Part shown: in pieces, positions 1 through 9,831 of the stretch
Numbering within the stretch: position 1 is the first letter of the stretch
How the letters are laid out: the number at the start of each line of letters is the position of its first letter
DNA from: Cyathus striatus
Lineage: Eukaryota > Basidiomycota > Agaricomycetes > Agaricales > Nidulariaceae
Direction: 5' to 3'
DNA: 64,000 nucleotides
Assembly: GCA_025738555.1 (NCBI GenBank)
Contig: JAOVFP010000003.1
Span: 6,510,001-6,574,000 of the forward strand
Program-made: the position numbers and the translations under genes
The notes under the pieces: model-generated
The model's input: only the letters and a program-made list of their open reading frames with translations
Told to the model about the DNA's origin: nothing
The model's database searches: none

Positions 1-1175
1 GCTTTATTTGCAGCTTTGAGGTTGCTCTTTTCTTGCTCGAGGTTATCTATTCTAGTGAATAGTGTCTCAATTGAGAAAATGATGTCTGGTAGTATGTTTT
101 CTTCATGTTTGAGGGCTGCTCCCTCATTCTGTAGTCTTTCCAGCATTAGCTGGATTTCCCTCCTGTTTTTGTCTAGCTCTTCATGTTCCTGTGCAATGAG
201 CTCCTTTTCTGTTGCTTTCTTTTTCCCCTTATCCTTCTTTGTTGGTGGCATTAGCTTGTTGGTGTCATCTATTTCCATTTCTTCAATCTGACTTATTGTG
301 GTTTGCATGTTTTGAGGTGGTCCCCAGAAATGTGCCCATGGTCCATATAGTGGTAGTGGTGGGTGGTATGGGTTGCCCATATGGTGGGGGTACATCCTCA
401 GTGTTGTGCCCATGGGAGGGTATCCTCCATAGGGGTCTTTTGCAAATGGTGCATGGTTGGGGAATGATCCCAATGTTGCCCCGTATTTTTTGTGTCCTGT
501 TGAGGTGTTAGGGGTTGCAGTTGTGTGTCTCTGCTCCTGTTTGCCCTCCCCTTCTTCAGAACTCACTGGCAGGTTCTCCTGTCATGTTGTATTGGATGAG
601 TGGGGGGTCCCACTAGTGTTGTGATAGGAGCTAGTGCTCCCATTGAAGGACTTGTGGTGAGGTTGGTTGGTGTCAAGAGGCATGCTTGGTGGTGGTGTTT
701 GTCTTGTGAGAGCTGCATTTGCATATTTTTATTTCATTTGATTCTCTGCTTGTGTCACGTGATCTTTGTTCTTGCCATCCTCACATTGTGTCTGTAGTCA
801 ACTGCTGTTACTTGTTTTTGGTAATGCTCAAGGTTTCTGCACTTCCTGGAGTTCCAGGTATCTGTCCAGTGCCTTGAGATCTTTGCATTTGCACATGGGC
901 TCCTATGTTACATCCCTGAAGCTCCATTTGACCTGGAATTCCAGGTTGTAGTCATTCATCCATCAGTAGCTGATTATGTCATCCATGAACCATTCATGAT
1001 CTTTGTCGATTCCAAAGTCATAAGGTTCAGGACATGTTCTGTTAGGGAATAGAGTATCATCCAATGCTATAAATGGCCTTAAGAGTTTGACATGGACTAT
1101 AGGGAATATCCTATGTTTGATAAGTGCTGGTGGTAATTCCAGTGTGTATGTGAACATGTCTGGGAATGCTTTCAA
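1..1175 (-). pseudogene. Ty3/gypsy pol 3' end: chromodomain plus long C-terminal extension
   Basis: One minus-strand frame runs from the integrase tail through a chromodomain and on to the window edge. The tail (about 963-1175) has the THTLELP-like barrel ending in NRTCPEPYDFG and EWFMDDII. The chromodomain (about 790-990) contains LEFQVKWSF and EPMCKCKDLKALDRY, as in agaricomycete gypsy integrases, which use it to target chromatin. After ALPK the frame does not end: a Ser/Thr-rich linker (about 560-790), a Pro/Gly/Tyr-rich stretch (about 300-540) and a Lys-rich then heptad-like coiled coil (1-290, with NRREIQLMLERLQNEG) follow. Frame-keeping is interrupted by several TGA and single TAG and TAA codons, so it is a decayed copy. 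The protein continues off the left edge. Confidence 0.75.
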
Positions 1176-1267
1176 GATGCAATATGGACCTATGTATTTT
1201 TGGCACAGTTTGTGTACCTGTCCTTTTGCAATATTGAGGTTTTCTGTAGAGAGGAATACCCTTGTTC

Positions 1268-2420
1268 CTACTGGTATATCAGGTTCCTCACTTCATTTCT
1301 AGTTGGCATAGTGTGTTTGAAAGGCATGGCAAAGTCCATTCCTATGGAGTCCCATGGTTTGGTTGGAATGAGTAGTGGGTGTAGTTTTCCAGCTGGGCAC
1401 TGGTTGGAGCTTTTTTTTTTTTTGCTCTTTGGCACAGTTTGCATGTTCAACAGAATTCTCTTGTATCTTTCACCAATACATGCAGATATGTTTGGTAGTA
1501 AGTGACCTATGTAGTTAACAAGGCCAACAAGTCATTGCATGTCATTGTAGTCCCTGGGTGTATGCCAGCCCCAGATGTGGCTTAGCTTGTCAGAGTCGGG
1601 GTGTATCCCTTCGTCATCAATGATATGGCCCAGGCATTCTACTCATTCAGCATATAATTTGCACTTGGCCCATTTGAGGAAAAGCTCATTTGCTCATAGG
1701 CAATCAAATACCAGCTTGAGGTGGGCCTCATGTTCTTCAATAGTATTTGAGAAGATGAATATATCATCTATGTACACATGTACAAATCAGCCTATCACAT
1801 CCTGGAATATTGCCATCATTAGTCACTGGAAAGTTGCCAGTGCGTTGCAGTCTCCTTGCTGCATGATGTGGCTGAGGTATGTGCCACATATCATAGAGAA
1901 TGCCATCTTAGTTACATCTTCTGGCCTTATATGTACTTGTTCATACACATTAGTTAGGTTGATTTTTGACCTGTAGTGACTTCTTGTTATGTCTTCCCAT
2001 ATTACATCCTGGTCTGGTAATGGTGTTATGTCTTTGACTATATTATTATTTTGTTGGCATGCATCAATGACAGTATGAAGGTGATTGTCCTTCTTTGCTA
2101 GGCACAGTAGTGGTGCTGCCTGAGCTACTGATTGTGGTTCCCACCACCCAGTGTTCTGGTATCAGTTGAGTTTCTTGTGAAACTTGTCTTGCAGAGAATT
2201 AGGGCACCTAGGCATGTAATATATATATTGTATATTCTTGTCAATTAGGTTAATCTCATGATTAACTTCTTGGAATGGTGGTAGTCATTTAGGTGTGCCA
2301 TTAAGACAGTCTGAGTAATCCTTCAGCCAATGTTGTTGGAGGGAGGGGATGTCTTCCTCCTTTCATTTGTCTTGGTCTATCTTAGGCCAGTGCTGGATGC
2401 TACTGGGAGCATAATGCTCC
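1268..2420 (-). pseudogene. Ty3/gypsy reverse transcriptase and integrase fragment with internal deletions
   Basis: Minus-strand frames give the reverse transcriptase palm (about 1640-1980) with HVYIDDIFIFSNTIEEHEA, the YIDD active-site motif, followed by the thumb (KWAKCKLYAE, LGHIIDDEGIHPD, and PRDYND). The sequence then jumps near 1440-1500 to the integrase stretch PAGKLHPLLIPTKPWDSIG (about 1330-1440), so RNase H and the integrase zinc domain are missing. It jumps again near 1300 to GTRVFLSTENL, so most of the integrase core is missing too. TGA stands where Arg is expected at three or four places, for example FQ-stop-LM and AE-stop-VECLG, consistent with CGA to TGA decay. Confidence 0.8.
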
Positions 2421-2525
2421 TGCAGTTTGTTTATTGATCATTCATATTCCAATTCACTGCCTGTGTTGAGTCTGTGGATTTTCACATCCCCAGGTGGCAG
2501 TTTGAATTCTGTTTGGTCTGATATT

Positions 2526-3140
2526 TCATGCAGTTCGGATTGCTGGCACTGCTAGAGTATATGCTAGTGGCAGTACCGCCAGGTACACTACTGATGCTCT
2601 CATTAAGTCCTGGTGGTCATATGGTTGGTAGTAATCTGACCTGCTGTCGAATTCATAGTCTGGTGACTCCTCAATGTCGATGTGTACCATGCCTTCCCCA
2701 TCTCCATACAGGCCTTGCCCATCTCCATTGTTATCAGATGTTTTCTGACTGTTTTGGTTTTCCCCTGTATTAGCATCCTCATTCACTGAGTGTGCTGCCC
2801 TTAGCTGCTCTCATTGAGGGAAGGGACAGTCCCTTCAGAAGTGTCCTACTTTGTTGCAGTTATAGCATGTTGTGGATGGGCCAGCTTTTGCTGGTGTTGC
2901 CGGTTTTGCTGGAGCTATTATCCTAACTTGTTGTATTGCATGAGGGTTGCCTCTTACTTCTTGTGAGGTGACTGCTAGTTTTGGTGCCAGGCTGGGGTCT
3001 GCTGCTGGTGTTCATATGATTCCTCTTGTATTCCCTGCAAATACAGGTTGTAGTGTAGGTGGGATCCTATGGTTCTCATTGCAGGGCTGTATTTGGTTGG
3101 GTGTGTGTTCTTGGGTTCTGATCTGCATAGAGTTAAGTTG
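2526..3140 (-). pseudogene. Gypsy gag 3' end: CCHC zinc knuckle and pol linker
   Basis: On the minus strand at about 2810-2870 the frame reads CYNCNKVGHF-stop-RDCPFPQ, a CX2CX4HX4C nucleic-acid-binding knuckle of Gag, broken by one TGA. Downstream, 2526-2786 encodes an acidic, Asp/Gly-rich linker with no recognised domain, lying between Gag and the reverse transcriptase. The upstream part of Gag resumes at 4227 beyond an inserted LTR, so this is the other half of the same gene. Confidence 0.7.
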
Positions 3141-4210
3141 TAAAGTACCTAGTTTAGCGCAATGTAGTATAAATTAAAATATATGTAATTTCACTCACAC
3201 CACGTACGCTCACTAAGAAGGTGCTCGGTGGGTAAGACTCGGATGCAAAATGCTTCCGGGCGAAGTAAAATAAAAGGGAGGTGTCAGAGACCGACGTTCA
3301 CGAAGGGAAACGGCTTAGCGAACGCTTTGATGCGCGTTTTAATGCGCGTTCCTTAATCTCGGACTTAGCATGGGCTTATGACTTCTCACTTCGCGTTGCA
3401 CTTAGAATCTCAAAGCTCACACAAATACTAAAGCACGACGCTAGATGGTATTTCTTGGGGCACAGGAGACTGCCCTTCTACTACACAAATCTACCTATTA
3501 AATATCTTACAGAACACAGCTAAGAGAAACTATATAGTTAATACCAAAGCAGTAATTACACATCAGCTAAGCTGTAAAGTAGACTTTTAGACTGGAGACA
3601 GGCGTCTGGGATGGACCAGAGTAAATCACGAATATACCAAACATATGAGCGCCAAGAATGCATCCATATGGAAAGATAGCGAAGTACAATAAGCCATATC
3701 CGCAGGTGAGATGCTCCATATGAAGGCGTGATGCCGTGCGCTTTGACGCATGGAAATGGGAAACGCTGAATAAGCCGGCCGGGAATGCCGGGTCTCAGGC
3801 CTATCCAGGCGCCTATGGCGTGCTGATGCACAGCGCTGGTACAGCATGGTTAGATAGCGGCATTTGCCGTGAGTCTAGTTCTCATGTCTTTTCCTATGCC
3901 GCAATAACATGGCTTCGATAATCTATTATTAGAATAGACGCGCGCTTAGCTCGATCTCCGGCCTTACTGGTAACTATTTCCCACCGATGTCAAGAATAAA
4001 CTCTGACGTCGGTGTTTCTATTCTTAGACGCTTTCCTACTTAGGCTAGTTATGTCCCTTATTAGTGCGAATCGTTCCCACGCTAGCTAACGGTCCGGGAC
4101 CTCTACCTTAGCTACTAAATACAACCCATGTATATTATACTGTTTGTAAGTAGCGCGTAGAATATAGAAATAATGTTTTTATAATAGGTAGGAGTACGCT
4201 AGGCGTATTA
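3141..4210 (-). mobile_element. Solo LTR (family 1, copy a) inserted in gypsy gag
   Basis: This 1.07 kb block is CpG-richer than its surroundings and non-coding. It splits the gag gene whose halves lie at 2526-3140 and 4227-5400. Its right end, read on the minus strand, starts TAATACGCCTAGCG, close to the starts of the two other copies in the window (TGAGACGCCTGACGG at 8758 and TGATACGCCTGACGG at 39086). Near the other end, all three share a TTCCGGGC motif (about 3257 here). The flanks are GTTG-t on the left and GTTGC on the right, a probable 5-bp target duplication with one change. No internal retroelement sequence is attached, so it is a solo LTR. Confidence 0.65.
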
Positions 4211-4226
4211 GTTGCATAGGTTGTGT

Positions 4227-5400
4227 CTATGCACTTAGAGGTCCAGTGAAAATTTCCAAATACCTATGCACATTTTGGCTGGTGTGGTATGAGGCCTTGA
4301 ACACTTGTCCTTCCACAAGGAATTCCTCAGATGAATTCATTTCAAGGGATAGTCCCACATCTTCCAGTAGTGTTTTCCAGATGATGGAGGGCATGGCCTC
4401 CAAGAATATATGAGTGAAATTATGATCATCAGATGGTACTGCCATGCATTGTGAGTAGTCAGTCAATGTGTCATATAGACCTTGGAGCCCCTGCTCTATT
4501 ATATAGTATATGACATATTGACTGACTACTCACAATGCATGGCGTGTCTTGTAGAAGGCCTCCCTGGCCTCCTGGTTGTTCGAGATGTGGATGAACCTGT
4601 TGTATTGTTCAATTATCACATTGTTGAATGACCACCAGTTCCTTTCCTGCATAGGGGATGCAACATGCCAGAAGTACCACCATTTCACTTCTCCAATTAG
4701 GAATTTGGGTAGGAGCAAGATATGCTCCTGGTCTTGTTGTGAACCTCCCATTTGGCATACACACAAATGGGCTGCTAGTCCTAATAGCCATTGTTCTAAT
4801 TCAAAGAACAGTGATAACACTTATGAGTATTTGTCCACTGACTTGGGGTCATAGCATAGGGGCCTACACCCTTCTGGTAGTTCCAGCCTAGTTGCTAGAT
4901 ATTCATGGAGTGTTGTGTGCAGGCATTCCTGCAACTGGTTCTGGTGATATTCCTGTGCTTCCAGTGCTGCTGGTCATATTGACAAGCTCCTGTGTAGTGG
5001 TGGTAGTGAGTACTACCTGCCCCATTGAGTCATGTTCAGTATTGCAGTATCCTCCAGCTCATTTGGATATTCTGAGCCAAGTTCCCTGGTACTGATGATG
5101 TTTCTAATGGGTGAAAGCTTGGCACTTCTATGGTGGCAGCATTCACTGCTTTTTGCATATGGGGTGGTACATCTTGTATTACCTCTGACACATTCTCCTT
5201 TTTGGGTTTGGTGAATGCATTTATAATTTCTATTCTACTGGCTGTTATTTGGGACATGGGTGTTTTGGGTCTTGATGCTGTTTTCCACTGTTGGGCAGCA
5301 TGGTAGGCCAGTGTGAGCTTGCCCATTAGTGCCATATTCGCTTCTACGAACCTTGGTTCATCTGGTTTAACTTTTATTTTGCTTTGAGTTATCATTGATG
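4227..5400 (-). pseudogene. Ty3/gypsy gag (capsid region)
   Basis: Minus-strand frames at 4530-4820 and 4227-4466 give a Gag-like capsid: FELEQWLLGLAAHLCVCQMG, then VKWWYFWHVASPM, NRFIHISNNQEAREAFYKTR, and after a short gap YSQCMAVPSDDHNFTHIFLEA. This pattern matches the retrotransposon gag domain of fungal gypsy elements. An inverted duplication of about 25 bp (near 4435-4460 and 4515-4540) sits between the two pieces and breaks the frame. An N-terminal part with Gln- and Ser-rich sequence lies at 5036-5395. The gene is interrupted on its 3' side by the LTR at 3141-4210. Confidence 0.7.
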
Positions 5401-5708
5401 AGACTTGTCAGACCACTGTGTGGAACATTGCTTCCATTTTCTGAGCATTGATGTTGGAGTGGAGTTGCTTGAATGAAACTATTCTGCTATCGAGGTTATC
5501 CTTTATTTTTGCTTTGTATTCTTCTAATAGTTGTTTGTCTTGTGTTCATCCATATGTTGGCACCAGGTTGTGTATCTGTATTTCTTGGGCTAAGGTTTGT
5601 ATATTGTTCTGGGGAGGGTCACTGTCTCTTCCCCTGTGCTCACTCACTCTCTGTTGTTCAGATCCTAAGTTTGTATTTTTGTGTATTACATTAGAGGTCT
5701 GAGCCTCA

Positions 5709-5931
5709 TCATCCTGTTGGCTGGGTTGTCCAGCTGGCAGGGGAATGCATGGTGCATTTGCTTATTATGGTGATGGTTTGGAAGCAGAAGGTAAGTGTGA
5801 CATTGTGGGGTTTACTTTGTTCTAGATTTGGAAATTCCATAATGTTCTGTGTGGACATGGAGTTGCCATTATTGGAAGTTTTCTGATGGTGATTAATGCA
5901 CAGGTCCATTACAGCAGTATTGGAGTTGATG
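5709..5931 (-). pseudogene. 5' fragment of the same retroelement, cut by element E1
   Basis: A short minus-strand open frame (SNTAVMDLCINHHQKTSNN onward) with no domain I recognise. The frame can be followed across the E1 insertion: removing 5932-7111 and one copy of AGTTGATG joins FAIN to SNTAVMD without a stop. It is therefore part of an older sequence into which E1 jumped, but whether it is Gag or upstream leader is unclear. Confidence 0.4.
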
Positions 5932-7111
5932 CTGTATGTGTCACTCCCACACATGTCTCAACTGACTATCAACTGACTATCAACTGACTCTCATATAAGT
6001 ATCGATAGTCTCACCTGACTCTCATCTGACTCTCAACTAAGTCTCAGAAGTCAGGTTAGACTCTCATCTGACTGTCATTTGACTCTCAACTGAGTCTCAA
6101 GAGTCAACTGAGAGTCTCATTAGAGTCAGTTGAGACCTGAAATTAGTATTGGGCTTAGCTTGAATTCTTACCTGGCTCTTACCTGACTCTCACCTAACTC
6201 CATATGTGACATGTTGGAAAATGTTGAAAAAGTATAACATGCTGGAAAATGTTGGGAAAAGCATGATATGTGTGACATGTTGGAAAATGTTGGAAAAAGC
6301 GTGACATGTGTGACAAGCGTGGGAAAAGTGTGACATGTTGGAAAAAGTGTGGCAAGTGTGATGGCTATGATATGTGACAGTTTTTCAACATGTCACATTT
6401 TTCCCACGCTTGTCACACATGTCACGCTTTTTCCAACATTTTCCAACATGTCACACTTTCACACACATGTGTGACAATAGAGTCTAGATATGGCTTAGTT
6501 TCCCAGCATGTCATATATTTTCCAACATTTTCCAGCATGTCACACATGTCACACTTTTTCAACATGTCACGCTTTTCCAACATTTTCCAGCATGTCACAC
6601 TTTTCCAGCATGTCACACATGTTACACTTTTTCCAGCTTTTTCCAATATGTCACACATGTCATGCTTTTCCCAACATTTTCCAACATGTCACACATGTCA
6701 CACTTTTTCCAACATTTTCCAGCATGTCACGCTATTTCCAACATGTCATACATATCACGCTTTTCCAACATTTTCCAACATGTCACACTTTTCCCTTGTC
6801 ACATTGATCACCAATAATGTATTGACAACTTGCTTATTCAACAAACAACTATCACTGATAGTCTAATGAGAGCCCTATCAATCTAGTCTCAGATTACTAT
6901 TGAGACCTGAGTGAGAGAGTTTTCAGTTTTGTGAAAATTTATCATCTAACTCTCACCTGACTCTCACCTAACTCTCATCTGACTGTCATTTCAGGCCAAA
7001 AATCTCGATCTACTCTCACCTGACTCTCAATCTACTCTCAGAGAGTCTCAACTGACTATCAACTGACTCTCTGATAGTCAGTTGAAACATGTGGCTAAGT
7101 GACAAGTTCTC
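5932..7111 (+). mobile_element. E1: non-autonomous palindromic DNA element, 8-bp TSD AGTTGATG
   Basis: The element is 1,180 bp and flanked by the exact duplication AGTTGATG at 5924-5931 and 7112-7119. The terminal inverted repeats are about 33 bp; the left starts CTGTATGTGTCACTCC and the right, reversed, starts GAGAACTTGTCACTTAGCC. Both then share CACATGTYTCAACTG. Inside each end is an array of a short motif around ACTGACTCTCAACTGA (5955-6200 and 6950-7085). The core (about 6205-6810) is a large inverted repeat of a unit around TGTGACATGTTGGAAAATG. It encodes nothing; long open frames there are repeat artefacts. The termini match those of E3, E5, E6 and E7, so it is probably mobilised by the same transposase. 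Confidence 0.85.
6205..6810. repeat. Inverted array of TGTGACATGTTGGAAAA units (E1 core)
   Basis: Units of about 20-30 bp (TGTGACATGTTGGAAAATG, with GACAAGCGTGGG variants) run in one direction to about 6370, then as their reverse complement from about 6385 to 6795. A transcript or single strand would fold into a long imperfect hairpin. The same units, diverged, form the core of E5 at 20465-20730, although the subterminal repeats of E1 and E5 differ. Confidence 0.85.
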
Positions 7112-7119
7112 AGTTGATG

Positions 7120-8060
7120 GCAAAGTGTAGACTTTTGCAAATAGTTAGGGGGTGTAAAAAAGTGTAGAGGTTGGTATCCTCTATGACTTACAATCCTACA
7201 GAGTACACCTGACCAATTCATATTGGTAAGTCTATGTAGAGTGGGAGTAAGTCCCTGTACATGTAAGTGCAGTTGTGTATTTAAGTAGATTGGCTAAACT
7301 TATCAGAACAAACATGGCAAAACTGTATCTAAGTCCAAGTGATGACTGTACTGCTTACACATCCTTATTAGTTCTTAAGAGTTAATATATAAAATAAGTT
7401 CAAGGAGCTATGCTGAGTGACAGATCTCTGTTGTCAATAATTGACTTCCCTAAGAGCTCATCTATATTTGTGTGTAATCACTTGCTATTGAATTTGTATA
7501 TGTAGATGATTCAATGTGGAATCTTATATATTTATTCAAATTCTAAAATATATAAATATTAGTAAAATTCACAGATTGTGGGAATGGGTATAGATTGGCA
7601 TGAGTATGGGTACAGGTCAAGCTCCAGACACTCATGGGTTACCCATGACATTGCCTAATAAATATACACAGAATTCATGCAGAATATGTATGGAATCTGC
7701 ACAGAATTATCACCTCTAATAATAAAAATAGTAACTATATAAATTCTGTATAGTATCTACACAGATCTGTACAGACCTCTTGGGAGAGTATAAATTTCTG
7801 AGTTTCTGACACTCTTTTATTTGGCTTTTCACACTTTATGCCTTTATATCATCCATTTCAAAACCATGGGCATCTCCAGTATAAGATCCATTTCCAGAAA
7901 TAACATTTTCTGAATTTTCTGAATTTATCACCAACAACTTTCATGAAAACATTACATTAGCAGTGGTACTCAAACTGTTATTCACATTAATAAATAACAC
8001 AGATTTATTAAATATCTATGAATGTCAAAAACAAGCATATAAAAATCTACAACAAGTTGG
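7120..8060. other. AT-rich interval with one degraded element end
   Basis: No gene is seen. From about 7640 to 7800 the sequence is the reversed counterpart of the left end of E6 (28289-28510): it ends TGGGAGAGTATAAATTTCTG, whose reverse starts CAGAAATTTATACTC, a clear left-type terminus. The partner end was not found, so this is either a truncated relative or one whose other end has decayed. The rest is unremarkable AT-rich sequence. Confidence 0.55.
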
Positions 8061-8260
8061 ATTAATACTCTTATTAGAGTTCTACAAAGAGATATAAGTG
8101 ATAAAGTTAATTATCTATTTACTGAAGATGAATCTGCTGCTGCTGAGAATTTAACCAATATACAGAAAATAAATGCATTGGGCTCAAAATTTGATTCATT
8201 TGCAGCAATTTTAGTATTAGATCTAATTATAAAAGGTTATTTTTTAAATGCTGTAAAAAC
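8060..8260 (+). pseudogene. 5' part of an ORF interrupted by E3
   Basis: A plus-strand frame reads TLIRVLQRDISDKVNYLFTE, then SKFDSFAAILVLDLIIKGYF and LNAVK up to the GTAAAAAC duplication. If E3 and one duplication copy are removed, the frame continues at 17600 as TMEIEPVFTICQSHYSC and reaches a stop near 17697. The C-terminal part is Cys-rich (C-x5-C-x4-C). I do not recognise the protein. The open junction supports the inferred insertion site. Confidence 0.5.
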
Positions 8261-8284
8261 CAGTATATTGCACTGCCCCACAAG

Positions 8285-8605
8285 ATCAGATGGACTCCAG
8301 TGGACTCCAGCTGGACTCTACCTGTACTCTACCTGTACTAAGTAGTTAAGACATTACCTGGTGTTCACCTGGACTCTATCTGGACTCTACTGGACTCTAC
8401 TTGTACTAAGTAGCTGAGACATTACCTGGACTTCACCTGGACTCTACCTGGACTCTACTGGACTCTACTTGTACTAAGTAACTGAGACATTACTTGAACT
8501 GCACTTGGACTCTATATGAACTTGACCTGTACTTAATATTTGAAACACTACTTGAGCACTACCTAGACTACACCTGCACTCTACCTGTATTTACCTGTAC
8601 TCTGT
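8285..8605. repeat. E3 left subterminal repeats
   Basis: About a dozen spaced copies of a motif around ACCTGGACTCTACCTGTACT, with a longer unit of roughly 70-80 bp repeated between 8330 and 8500. The motif reappears at the right end of E3 (17385-17560), next to 19130 and in the mini-element near 30960, marking related ends. Confidence 0.8.
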
Positions 8606-8757
8606 CTATAGTTTTTTCACTCAGATCTGTAAGTATAACATATATTATAACACAAGAAATACAAGCTTAATATCAGATATTAATATATCAAATTATATAT
8701 TTAGTCCACTCTATCAATTTCAATTCCATCAATTTCAACTTCATCATTATATGGAGG

Positions 8758-9775
8758 TGAGACGCCTGACGGGCATACACTACCTATAGTCATGGATTTT
8801 AGCTTTTTCTATACATGTAATTAGTACTCACCAAATGGTAACAAACATGGGTTAGTTACAGAATTGGAGTGAGACCCGAACTGCCAGTTAAAAGTACTAA
8901 GAAGTACACTTACCAAGGGTGTGAATATGACAAAGCCTAAGGTAGTACTACATGCAGAAGAGACAGATAAAGCAGCGGCGCCAAACTCAGCAACTAAGTG
9001 GATAACAGCCAGAACGCGTCTAGCGACATGCAAAGGTCACGTGATCGAACATGATCACTACCCAAGAGAAGCAAGCGATGACGAAGCGCCTCACTAGACG
9101 CCTCAGCAAACCCCAGAACCCCGAGCCAACCGACCAACTTCTCTCGGAGTAATCGGCAAAGCAATGCGTGTTTAATTAAAGTAATAAGCCCTGAGCCCTG
9201 ATAGATCTTTGCACTATTCTTAGCACATTCACGTATAGCCAATCCCGTCTCGACCGAAGGAACGCGTGTGGCCCCATATTCCCCATTGCACAACCTCCTA
9301 TGACAGACACGCGACCCCCTGTCCAGCACGCTTCATGAGCGAATGGCTTTCCCTTGTCAGTAATGTAGTTTACGAGCCCTAGTACCCCAAATGTACCTAT
9401 CTAGCACCTATACAGTACCATCAGCCACCATATTTCCAGTAATATATAAAGTAGACGAGTTTTGCCATGTAGACCCAAGCTATCCCCCGCGCAGCTTCCG
9501 TTATAAAGTACTTTGACGTAGTGTAGTGAAATAAAGTGTATTTTCCGAGATCATTGATTAGTAATTTGATTTGAGTCTAGTAAGAAGAAACCGCAAACTC
9601 ATAGAGAATCGCGCATTTGCCTCGTACATAGCCAGAGACATTATCTAACCACTACTTAGTTATTCCTTAACCTTCCTACACATCCCCCTTCCACCCCCTT
9701 TTTGCCCGGAAGCATCCTTAATACCGATCTTCTGTGAAATTCCCTCCAAACTCACCACCCTGTTACATTGTTTTA
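8758..9775 (+). mobile_element. Solo LTR (family 1, copy b) nested in E3
   Basis: The block starts TGAGACGCCTGACGGGC and ends near GTTACATTGTTTTA, flanked by GGAGG on the left and GGAGT on the right (probable 5-bp duplication with one change). It is CpG-rich relative to E3 and shares its start and the TTCCGGGC motif near its 3' end (9708 region, in reverse sense) with the copies at 3141-4210 and 38036-39086. It lies between the E3 left subterminal array and the end of gene B1, so it did not interrupt coding sequence. Confidence 0.65.
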
Positions 9776-9831
9776 GGAGTAAGTAGTTATTATTACATAA
9801 TCTAGCTACTATCACCCCATTGTAAACATCT

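Noticed and set aside
1575..1976. Plus-strand 133-residue ORF
   Set aside because: It is antisense to the reverse transcriptase palm with YIDD and has no conserved features.
6390..6866. Long open frame of His/Cys/Phe-rich repeats (and others at 15627-16052, 52006-52466 and 54237-54590)
   Set aside because: These frames run through tandem repeats whose period keeps them open; several overlap on both strands and none has gene-like composition.
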